Origin: an uncultured Eubacteriales bacterium
GTDB taxonomy: Bacteria > Bacillota > Clostridia > Oscillospirales > Oscillospiraceae
Direction: 5' to 3'
NCBI GenBank assembly: GCA_902477055.1
Contig: CABSFY010000073.1
Span: 1-11,999 of the forward strand
DNA: 11,999 nt
Under the pieces are notes generated by a model that was not told the origin of the DNA, made no database searches, and was given only the letters and a program-made list of their open reading frames with translations. Numbering within the stretch: the first letter of the stretch is position 1; each line of letters starts with the position of its first letter. Both the position numbers and the translations under genes were made by a program. This document shows positions 6,922 to 11,999 of this stretch, piece by piece.

Positions 6922-6956
6922 TAAAAATGGCGGCAGGGATTTCTCCCTGTCGCCAT
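6922..6956 (-). terminator. Intrinsic terminator of xpt-guaA
   Basis: Arms 6927-6939 and 6944-6956 form a 13-bp stem (one G-U pair) with a four-base loop. Read on the minus strand, the stem is followed directly by a run of five T (plus-strand A at 6923-6927). It lies about 80 bases beyond the guaA stop. Confidence 0.85.
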
Positions 6957-7038
6957 TGGCGTATACCCATAAAGCAATTCGCTATTCACGATTTCCATAG
7001 CGCTGTTTCGTATTCAAGGCGTTTCAGCGTTTTTGGTA

Positions 7039-8571
7039 TTACTCCCACTCCACCGTGGCGGGGGGTTTGGAGGTGATGTCGTAGACGATGCGGTTGATGT
7101 GGTGGACTTCATTGATGATGCGGGCGGAGGTTTTTTCCAGGAGGTCGTAGGGCAGGCGGGACCATTGGGCGGTCATGAAGTCCTGCGACTGGACGGCGCG
7201 GAGGGCGAGGGTGTAGTCATACGTCCGCTCGTCGCCCATGACGCCGACGCTGCGCAGGTCCGTCAGGACGGCGAAATACTGGCTTGTCGTGCGGTCAAGG
7301 CCGGCGAGGGCCATTTCCTCGCGGAAGATCGCGTCGGCTTCGCGCAGGATGTCCAGCTTTTCCTTCGTGATCGCGCCGATGACGCGGATGGCAAGGCCGG
7401 GGCCGGGGAAGGGCTGCCGCCAGACGAGCGCCTCTGGCAGACCCAGCTCGATGCCGAGCTGGCGCACCTCGTCCTTGAACAGGCGGCGCAGCGGCTCGAT
7501 GATGTCCTTGAAATCCACGCAGTCGGGCAGCCCGCCGACGTTGTGGTGGCTCTTGATGACAACCGACTCGCCGCCCATGCCGGACTCGACGACATCGGGA
7601 TAAATCGTCCCCTGCGCGAGGAAATCGACCGCGCCGATCTTCTTGGCTTCGGCCTCGAAGGTGCGGATGAACTCCTCGCCGATGATTTTGCGCTTTTTCT
7701 CCGGCTCGGTCACGCCGGCGAGCTTGGAGAGGAACTGCTCGCCCGCATTGACGCGGCGAACGTCCACGTGGAACTGCGATTTCATGACCTGCTCGACCTG
7801 ATCGCCTTCATCCTTGCGCAGCAGGCCGTGGTCAACAAAGATACAAGTAAGCTGACTTCCGACGGCCTTTTGCAGCAGCGCGGCGACGACGGAGCTGTCC
7901 ACGCCGCCGGAGAGCGCCAGCAGGACGCGGCCGGAGCCGATTTTTGCGCGGCATTCGGCGACGGCCTCGTCCAGATACGAAGCCATCGTCCACGTGCGGT
8001 GCAGGCCGCAGACGGTGTAGAGGAAATTTTCGATGATGCGCGTGCCGAACACGGTGTGCAGGACTTCGGGGTGGAACTGCACGCCGTACAGGCGCGCCGC
8101 GATGTTTTCCACCGCTGCGTGGCGGCAGTTTTCGGAGCTGGCGCAGACGCGGAAGCCGGGGGCGAGCGCCTCGACCTCGACACCGTGGCTCATCCAGTAG
8201 ACGGCGGTCTTGTCCACGCCGCCGAACAGCGGGCTGCCGTCGATGTGCGTCAGCTCGGTCTTGCCGTATTCGCGGGCCTCGGCGCGGCAGCAGCGGCCGC
8301 CGAGGAGCTGCATCATAAGCTGCATCCCGTAGCAGATGCCCAGCACCGGTACGCCAAGGGCGAAGATCGCCGGGTCGAGCGTCGGCGCGTTGTCGTCAAA
8401 GACCGTGGCCGGGCCGCCGGTCAGAATGATGCCGTCGGGGGCAAAGGCGCGGATCTCGTCCATCGAGATGCGGAAGGGGCGGATTTCACAGTACACGCCG
8501 CATTCGCGCACGCGCCGAGCGACGAGCAGATTATACTGCCCGCCGAAATCAAGCACAAGAACCTTTTCCAT
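7039..8571 (-). CDS. guaA: GMP synthase (glutamine-hydrolysing)
   Basis: It converts XMP to GMP using ATP and glutamine, the last step of guanine nucleotide synthesis, in the cytoplasm. The 510 residues are full length. The class I glutamine amidotransferase domain (about 1-187) has DFGGQY at 8-13 and the nucleophile Cys80 in GICYG. His167 and Glu169 in FHPEV complete the catalytic triad. The ATP pyrophosphatase domain follows with the PP-loop SGGVDSS (221-227) and FVDHGLLRKDE (245-255). The C-terminal dimerisation domain ends in the conserved PPATVEWE. The ATG overlaps the xpt stop by one base (TAATG), and GGAG lies about 10 bases upstream within xpt. Coupling to xpt makes sense because Xpt produces the XMP that GuaA uses. 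Confidence 0.98.
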   Translation of the reverse strand: MEKVLVLDFGGQYNLLVARRVRECGVYCEIRPFRISMDEIRAFAPDGIILTGGPATVFDDNAPTLDPAIFALGVPVLGICYGMQLMMQLLGGRCCRAEAREYGKTELTHIDGSPLFGGVDKTAVYWMSHGVEVEALAPGFRVCASSENCRHAAVENIAARLYGVQFHPEVLHTVFGTRIIENFLYTVCGLHRTWTMASYLDEAVAECRAKIGSGRVLLALSGGVDSSVVAALLQKAVGSQLTCIFVDHGLLRKDEGDQVEQVMKSQFHVDVRRVNAGEQFLSKLAGVTEPEKKRKIIGEEFIRTFEAEAKKIGAVDFLAQGTIYPDVVESGMGGESVVIKSHHNVGGLPDCVDFKDIIEPLRRLFKDEVRQLGIELGLPEALVWRQPFPGPGLAIRVIGAITKEKLDILREADAIFREEMALAGLDRTTSQYFAVLTDLRSVGVMGDERTYDYTLALRAVQSQDFMTAQWSRLPYDLLEKTSARIINEVHHINRIVYDITSKPPATVEWE

Positions 8572-9152
8572 TACGCGTCATCTCCGCGGAAAACGATATT
8601 GCCCGGCTCGGCCTTGTCGATGATGGCGAGGCTGTGCAGGGGGTAGCCCGCAGCGCGCAGTGCGTCGCCGCCGCCCTGGAAGCCCTTTTCTACCGCGACG
8701 CCGATGCCGAGAAGCGCCGCGCCGGAGGCCTCCACGATCTCACACAGGCCGCGCATCGCCTCGCCGCGCGCCATGAAGTCGTCGATGATCAGCACGCGGT
8801 CGTCGGAGGAGATCCAATCCTTGGCGACAAGCAGCGTGACTTTTTTCTTGTAAGTATATGAAAAAATATCGCTCTGGTACAATCCGCCCTCGATGTTGTC
8901 GCTCTTTGCCTTCTTGGCAAACAGCACGGGAACACCGTATTTTTGGGCGCAGATCGTGGCCAAAGCGATACCGCTGGCTTCCGCTGTCAGAATGAGTGTC
9001 GCGTCCTTCACGGGGAAAATCTTAGCAAACTCGTCCGCCAGCTCCTCCATAAAGGCAACGTCAACGCGGTGATTCAGAAAACCATCCACCTTGACGATGT
9101 TTCCGGGCAGAACACGACCCTCGCGGCGGATGCGCTCCTTGAGCTTGTTCAA
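8571..9152 (-). CDS. xpt: Xanthine phosphoribosyltransferase
   Basis: It salvages xanthine (and often guanine) to XMP (GMP) using PRPP. With a TTG start at 9152 the product is 193 residues, the usual length of Gram-positive Xpt. It starts MNKLKERIRREGRVLPG, aligning with the family's N-terminus. GGAGG (plus-strand 9162-9166) lies nine bases before this TTG. The longer in-frame TTG at 9173 would place that ribosome site inside the gene. Conserved features are VDGFLNH near residue 25, the EASGIA block (58-63), which matches the base/PRPP-facing segment of Xpt, and the PRPP-binding VLIIDDFMARGEA (120-132). In many Firmicutes xpt is controlled by a guanine riboswitch, but the leader here appears too short for one. 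It is co-transcribed with guaA. Confidence 0.95.
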   Translation of the reverse strand: MNKLKERIRREGRVLPGNIVKVDGFLNHRVDVAFMEELADEFAKIFPVKDATLILTAEASGIALATICAQKYGVPVLFAKKAKSDNIEGGLYQSDIFSYTYKKKVTLLVAKDWISSDDRVLIIDDFMARGEAMRGLCEIVEASGAALLGIGVAVEKGFQGGGDALRAAGYPLHSLAIIDKAEPGNIVFRGDDA

Positions 9153-9161
9153 TGGGATCGA

Positions 9162-9166
9162 CCTCC
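9162..9166 (-). promoter_or_regulatory. Ribosome binding site that sets the xpt TTG start
   Basis: GGAGG on the minus strand is nine bases before TTG 9152. It argues against the longer TTG start at 9173. Confidence 0.7.
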
Positions 9167-9193
9167 AGTCCAAATTTAAAATAATACAATTCC

Positions 9194-9222
9194 ATTGTAA
9201 CGAATACTGCGAAAAAAGGCAA
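9194..9222 (-). promoter_or_regulatory. Promoter of xpt-guaA
   Basis: On the minus strand, -35 TTGCCT (plus 9217-9222) and -10 TACAAT (plus 9194-9199) are separated by exactly 17 bp. This is a good vegetative sigma-A-type promoter. Transcription would start near 9187, leaving a leader of only about 35 bases. Confidence 0.72.
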
Positions 9223-9269
9223 TTAGAATTTTATCCCATCTTGTGCGTCGTTGCGCGACACCTCCCCGG

Positions 9270-9325
9270 CGCTTTCGTCAGAAAGCGGCGGAAGGATGAA
9301 GCTAGCTTCCCCAATCGTGGGGAAA
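9270..9325. repeat. Two small hairpins upstream of the xpt promoter
   Basis: Arms 9270-9276 and 9281-9287 (cgctttc / gaaagcg) form one stem. Arms 9306-9312 and 9319-9325 form another (cttcccc / ggggaaa, one mismatch). They lie between the xpt promoter and the larger hairpins to the right and are probably part of an intergenic repeat cluster. Confidence 0.4.
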
Positions 9326-9341
9326 CTATGCGGCCGGAGGT

Positions 9342-9383
9342 CAGCTTGTCAAAAAAGTCCTCACGGACTTTTCCGGCAAGCTG
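9342..9383. repeat. Interrupted stem-loop
   Basis: The outer arms 9342-9348 (cagcttg) and 9377-9383 enclose inner arms 9353-9360 (aaaagtcc) and 9365-9372 with a TCAC loop. The two stems are separated by a four-by-four internal loop. Confidence 0.5.
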
Positions 9384-9387
9384 CTTT

Positions 9388-9431
9388 CAAAATTGCAAAA
9401 TAGGAATAAGTAAGATTATTTTGCAATTTTG
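9388..9431. repeat. Perfect 15-bp AT-rich inverted repeat
   Basis: Arms 9388-9402 (caaaattgcaaaata) and 9417-9431 are perfectly complementary, with a 14-base loop. Its low GC stands out from the surroundings. It could be a repeat-element end or a protein-binding palindrome. No T-tract follows on either strand beyond the arms themselves. Confidence 0.6.
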
Positions 9432-9649
9432 CCCGCTGCGGCGGGGTTATTGAACGTGAACGGGAACCCTGACGGTTCCCTTTCACACTTTTCCTCCCTC
9501 CGAAACCTTTCGTTGGGCAGTTCTTTGACAGTCTGGCCGGAGGTATCATTGCTTCTTGCTGAATGCACGATTGACAAGGGAATCGTGACCAGCGTTCCGT
9601 GGAGGTGTGCCTGTCGGCGTGGATTGAAATTCCGCTGCAGCGGGGCAAG
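9432..9649. other. Unexplained intergenic stretch of about 220 bases
   Basis: No convincing gene is present. It contains a hairpin at 9462-9480 (gggaacc / ggttccc) and a 12-bp palindrome at 9632-9643 (ccgctgcagcgg). Two TTGACA hexamers (9527-9532, 9571-9576) lack a matching -10. A minus-strand frame stays open through 9416-9724, but it starts over the mtnA end and runs through the mtnA terminator, so it is not called as a gene. The stretch sits between the mtnA terminator and the hairpins upstream of xpt and may be part of a dispersed repeat. Confidence 0.4.
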
Positions 9650-9690
9650 AAAAAGGACCGCGGATGTTGGAACATCTGCGGCCTTTTTTT
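9650..9690 (-). terminator. Intrinsic terminator of punA-mtnA (bidirectional in form)
   Basis: A long stem pairs 9650-9668 with 9671-9688, with one bulged A, one G-U pair and a two-base loop. On the minus strand it follows the mtnA stop by about 27 bases and ends in a T-rich tail (CCTTTTTCTT). The plus strand also has seven T at 9684-9690, so it could stop transcription both ways. Confidence 0.85.
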
Positions 9691-9716
9691 GAAAATCCAC
9701 GTGATTTTCTGAGCAA

Positions 9717-10793
9717 TTATTCAAATTTCTCCGGGAACATTTTGCGGAAGCTGTCCTCGAAGGGCGGGCGGGCGATGCCGCGCTCGGTGACGATACCGGC
9801 CAGCAGCGTATGATCGGTCACGTCAAAGGCGGGATTATAGCACTTGACCTCGGGCAGGGCCATCGGCTTTTCGTAGAACAGCTCCTTGATCTCCTCCGGC
9901 TTGCGCTCCTCGATGGGGATATGGTCGCCGTCGGGGCAGGCAAAGTCAATCGTCGTGGACGGGCCGAGGGAGTAGACCGGGATGCCGTAGTACTTGGCCA
10001 GCACGGCGAGGCCGGACGAGCCGATCTTGTTGGCCACGTCGCCGTTGCGGGCAATGCGGTCGCAGCCGAAGAACACGGCCTGCACCTTGCCCTGCTTCAT
10101 GACGATAGATGCCATGTTATCGCAAATCAGCGTGCAGTCCACGCCCGCCTTGGTCAGCTCGTAGCTGGTCAGGCGTGCGCCCTGCAGCAGCGGGCGCGTT
10201 TCATCGACCCAGACGTGGATGTTCATGCCCTGCTCCTTGGCAAGGAAGAACGGACCCTGCGCCGTGCCGTAGCGGGAGGTGGCGAGGGGGCCGGCGTTGC
10301 AGTGCGTGATAACGCCGTCGCCGTCCTTCAAAACGGACAGGCCGTACTGCGAAATCTTCAGGCACATGGCCATATCCTCCTCATGGATGGCCTTGGCCTC
10401 GGCCATGAGGGCGGCCAGCAGCGCCGGGCGGTCGTCGGACCTATGCGCCTGCACCACGCCGTCCATCCGGCGCAGCATACAGGCGAGATTCACCGCCGTC
10501 GGTCGGGAGGAGTTGAGGTACTCGGAGAGGCGGGTGTATTCGGCATAGAAGCCGTCGAAGTCCGGCGCGGCGATGCGCTTGGCCAGCACGGCCATGCTGT
10601 AGCCCGCGAAAATGCCGATGGCGGGTGCGCCGCGCACCTGTAGCTTATAAATCGCCTCCCACATCTGATCGGCCTCGGTCAGGGTGAGATATTTGGTTTC
10701 GTTGGGGATGAGCGTCTGGTCGAGAATGACGACGCTGTTTTCATCGTCGCCGAGGCGGACGTTGACCGCGTGGGTCACGGCATGCATACTCAT
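9717..10793 (-). CDS. mtnA: S-methyl-5-thioribose-1-phosphate isomerase family (MtnA / aIF2B-like)
   Basis: The family converts an aldose-1-phosphate (methylthioribose-1-phosphate, also 5-deoxyribose-1-phosphate) to the ketose-1-phosphate. The 358 residues fit MtnA (about 340-360). Motifs in order are RGAPAIG (54-60), SSRPTAVNL (95-103), HCNAG with the expected catalytic Cys165, QGARLTSYEL (204-213), GCDRIARNGDVANKIG (243-258) with the expected catalytic Asp245, and CYNPAFDVT (318-326). GGAGG lies seven bases upstream of the ATG. The start overlaps the phosphorylase stop (ATGA), so the two are translationally coupled. The partner phosphorylase looks specific for inosine and guanosine, so the true substrate here may differ from textbook MtnA. 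The gene symbol reflects family, not proven substrate. Confidence 0.92.
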   Translation of the reverse strand: MSMHAVTHAVNVRLGDDENSVVILDQTLIPNETKYLTLTEADQMWEAIYKLQVRGAPAIGIFAGYSMAVLAKRIAAPDFDGFYAEYTRLSEYLNSSRPTAVNLACMLRRMDGVVQAHRSDDRPALLAALMAEAKAIHEEDMAMCLKISQYGLSVLKDGDGVITHCNAGPLATSRYGTAQGPFFLAKEQGMNIHVWVDETRPLLQGARLTSYELTKAGVDCTLICDNMASIVMKQGKVQAVFFGCDRIARNGDVANKIGSSGLAVLAKYYGIPVYSLGPSTTIDFACPDGDHIPIEERKPEEIKELFYEKPMALPEVKCYNPAFDVTDHTLLAGIVTERGIARPPFEDSFRKMFPEKFE

Positions 10794-11620
10794 AGCACGG
10801 CCTCCATTGCTTCGATGCTTGCGCGGACGAGCTTGCGGAAGTACGGCGCGACGCGGTTGGCGGTGTCAAAGACCTCCTGGTGGCTCAGCGGGGTGGGGGA
10901 GATACCGGCGGCAAGGTTCGTGATGCAGGAGATGCCGCAGACCTTCATGCCGGCGTGATGACCGGCGGTCGCCTCACAGGCGGTGGACATACCGACGCTG
11001 TCCGCGCCGAGGATGCCGAGCATCTTGATCTCGGCGGGCGTTTCGTACGTTGGGCCGGTGAGCTGGCAGTACACGCCCTCCTGCACGCCGATGTCCAGCT
11101 TGGCGGCGGTGGTGCGGATGACATCACACAGTTCGGGATTGTAGACGTGAGTCATGTCGGGGAAGCGCGGACCAAGCTCCTCCATGTTCGCGCCGAGCAG
11201 CGGATTCGGGAAGAAGCACATAATCTGGTCGCGGATGATCATGAAGTCGCCGACATTGAAATTTTTGTTGATGCCGCCGGCGGCGTTGGTCAGGAACAGG
11301 ACCTTCGCGCCCATCAGGCGCATCAGGCGGGTGGGCAGCAGGACGTCCTCGATGGAGTAGCCCTCGTAATAGTGAACGCGGCCCTGCATGATGACGACCT
11401 TGACGTTGCCGAACATACCGAACACGAAGCGGCCCTTATGTCCGGCGACGGTGGAAACGGGGAAGCCTTCGATGTCATGGTAGTCGATGGTCGCGACGGC
11501 ATCGATCTCGTCGGCCAGCGCACCGAGGCCGGAGCCGAGGATCAGCGCCACATCGGGGACAAAGTCGGTTTTTTCGCGAACGCAGGCGAGACATTTTTGC
11601 AGCTTTTCGTAAGCAGTCAT
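10790..11620 (-). CDS. punA: Purine nucleoside phosphorylase, trimeric class (PNP-I)
   Basis: It cleaves purine (deoxy)nucleosides with phosphate to free base and (deoxy)ribose-1-phosphate. The 276 residues match the low-molecular-mass trimeric family. Visible motifs are the phosphate-binding GSGLG (29-33), AGHKGR with His61, QGRVHYYEGY (79-88), TNAAGG (111-116), GPTYETPAE with Glu193, VGMST (209-213) and CITNLAAG with Asn235. Glu193 and Asn235 correspond to the Glu and Asn that recognise 6-oxopurines in human PNP. MTA phosphorylases have different residues at these places, so inosine and guanosine are the predicted substrates. AGGAGG (plus 11628-11633) lies seven bases before the ATG. It is first in a two-gene operon with the MtnA-family isomerase, which probably handles the sugar phosphate it releases. 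Confidence 0.95.
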   Translation of the reverse strand: MTAYEKLQKCLACVREKTDFVPDVALILGSGLGALADEIDAVATIDYHDIEGFPVSTVAGHKGRFVFGMFGNVKVVIMQGRVHYYEGYSIEDVLLPTRLMRLMGAKVLFLTNAAGGINKNFNVGDFMIIRDQIMCFFPNPLLGANMEELGPRFPDMTHVYNPELCDVIRTTAAKLDIGVQEGVYCQLTGPTYETPAEIKMLGILGADSVGMSTACEATAGHHAGMKVCGISCITNLAAGISPTPLSHQEVFDTANRVAPYFRKLVRASIEAMEAVL

Positions 11621-11642
11621 GATGGTTCCTCCTGTAATTGGT

Positions 11643-11672
11643 TTTATATGTGAAATCTTGCGACGGGGTCAC
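11643..11672 (-). promoter_or_regulatory. Possible promoter of punA-mtnA
   Basis: On the minus strand, -10 TATAAA (plus 11643-11648) lies 18 bp from -35 GTGACC (plus 11667-11672). The start site would fall just before the AGGAGG ribosome site, giving a very short leader. The direct repeats begin about 26 bases further upstream. Confidence 0.45.
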
Positions 11673-11697
11673 GGGGTGGAAAGTTCGATAGACGTTC

Positions 11698-11736
11698 GTA
11701 GGGCGGGCTGCCCCCAGCCCGCCGTTGCAGGCAGTA
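11698..11736. repeat. 39-bp direct repeat, copy 1
   Basis: It is identical to 11750-11788, with 13 bases between the copies (52-bp period). Each copy holds a GC-rich hairpin: ggcgggct pairs with agcccgcc around a six-base loop (11703-11724 in this copy). GC-rich hairpin repeats of this type are common between genes in Oscillospiraceae-like genomes. Confidence 0.85.
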
Positions 11737-11749
11737 ACGAAAATCGTCT

Positions 11750-11788
11750 GTAGGGCGGGCTGCCCCCAGCCCGCCGTTGCAGGCAGTA
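11750..11788. repeat. 39-bp direct repeat, copy 2
   Basis: Exact copy of 11698-11736, including the internal ggcgggct / agcccgcc hairpin. It is followed by a short tandem TAGTGAA (11794-11807) and an AT-rich stretch to 11819. Confidence 0.85.
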
Positions 11789-11820
11789 TCGATTAGTGAA
11801 TAGTGAATAATATAATAGGT

Positions 11821-11941
11821 GTGCCTGACGGCACAATTAAATTTCGCGCCGTTGGCGCGAAAACAACCCTTCCGTCAGCTTCCCTTGCACAGGGAAGCCC
11901 TTGGACGGTACGCACCGAAAGGCTCCCTTGTGGAAAGGGAG
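11821..11941. repeat. Cluster of four intergenic hairpins
   Basis: The stems in order are 11821-11825 with 11830-11834 (gtgcc / ggcac), 11842-11850 with 11854-11862 (tttcgcgcc / ggcgcgaaa), 11878-11885 with 11891-11898 (gcttccct / agggaagc), and 11923-11929 with 11935-11941 (ctccctt / aagggag). There is no coding potential. The close packing resembles dispersed repeats seen in gut Clostridia, which is a resemblance from memory and not searched. Confidence 0.6.
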
Positions 11942-11957
11942 GTGGGCAGGTTATAAT
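11928..11957 (+). promoter_or_regulatory. Possible rightward promoter for a gene at the right edge
   Basis: A perfect -10 TATAAT sits at 11952-11957, with a weak -35 TTGTGG at 11928-11933 (18-bp spacing). Purine-rich ribosome-site-like sequence follows (AGGAGGG at 11977-11983 and GGGAG at 11990-11994). The window ends in AT at 11998-11999, possibly the first two bases of an ATG. Confidence 0.4.
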
Positions 11958-11999
11958 TCGAAGTGCAACACCCGCGAGGAGGGAAAAAAGGGAGACAAT

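Noticed and set aside
7033..8646. A 537-codon plus-strand open frame opposite guaA
   Set aside because: It is the antisense shadow of a full-length, motif-complete guaA. Its Ala/Asp/Val/Gly-biased composition is typical of reverse frames in GC-rich genes.
9527..9576. Two TTGACA hexamers as plus-strand promoters
   Set aside because: Neither has a -10-like sequence at 16-18 bp, and no gene follows on that strand.
9617..9630. gcgtggattgaaat, resembling the 3' end of a type I-C CRISPR repeat
   Set aside because: It occurs once, the preceding bases do not form the expected repeat stem, there is no second copy or spacer periodicity, and no cas gene is nearby.
9416..9724. A 102-codon minus-strand open frame after mtnA
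   Set aside because: It begins with TTG over the mtnA stop, reads through a strong terminator and two other hairpins, and has no ribosome site. It is most likely repeat-derived noise.
9810..10643. A 277-codon plus-strand open frame opposite mtnA
   Set aside because: Antisense shadow of the clearly conserved MtnA-family gene.
10880..11653. A 257-codon plus-strand open frame opposite punA
   Set aside because: Antisense shadow of the phosphorylase gene, which has all family motifs.

Overview
The window looks like chromosome from a fairly high-GC gut-type Clostridia, most likely Oscillospiraceae or a close relative. This rests on strong AGGAGG ribosome sites, GTG and TTG starts, very tight operons, Gram-positive-style genes, and hairpin-rich intergenic repeats of the kind common in that group. 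No rRNA, tRNA, insertion sequence, phage gene or CRISPR array is visible. The assignment is inferred from style and protein character, not from a search.

Layout. Bases 1-337 hold a probable terminator of an upstream gene, a possible promoter and a strong leader hairpin. Bases 338-6731 (+) are one compact seven-gene block: two ATPases, a lipoprotein substrate-binding protein and two permeases of the peptide/nickel (Dpp/Opp/Nik) ABC family, then an FmdE-family protein with a C-terminal four-cysteine zinc finger, then a small TPR-like protein. Bases 6732-7038 hold a chain of hairpins and the terminator of the opposing guaA transcript. Bases 7039-9152 (-) are xpt-guaA (xanthine phosphoribosyltransferase and GMP synthase) with a readable promoter and a leader too short for a purine riboswitch. 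Bases 9153-9716 hold that promoter, several stem-loops, about 200 unexplained bases and the mtnA terminator. Bases 9717-11620 (-) are a translationally coupled pair: purine nucleoside phosphorylase and an MtnA-family aldose-1-phosphate isomerase. Bases 11621-11999 hold their promoter region, two 39-bp direct repeats, more hairpins and a possible rightward promoter for a gene starting at or beyond the right edge.

How the genes fit together. The two minus-strand operons form a coherent purine set. The phosphorylase splits nucleosides into base and ribose-1-phosphate. Xpt returns xanthine (and guanine) to XMP (and GMP), GuaA turns XMP into GMP, and the MtnA-family isomerase may take the sugar phosphate onward. 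The plus-strand operon is a separate import system. The most interesting question in the window is why an FmdE/zinc-finger protein and a TPR protein are welded to a peptide/nickel-type importer. A metal, metal-chelate or cofactor-related substrate is a reasonable but unproven hypothesis.
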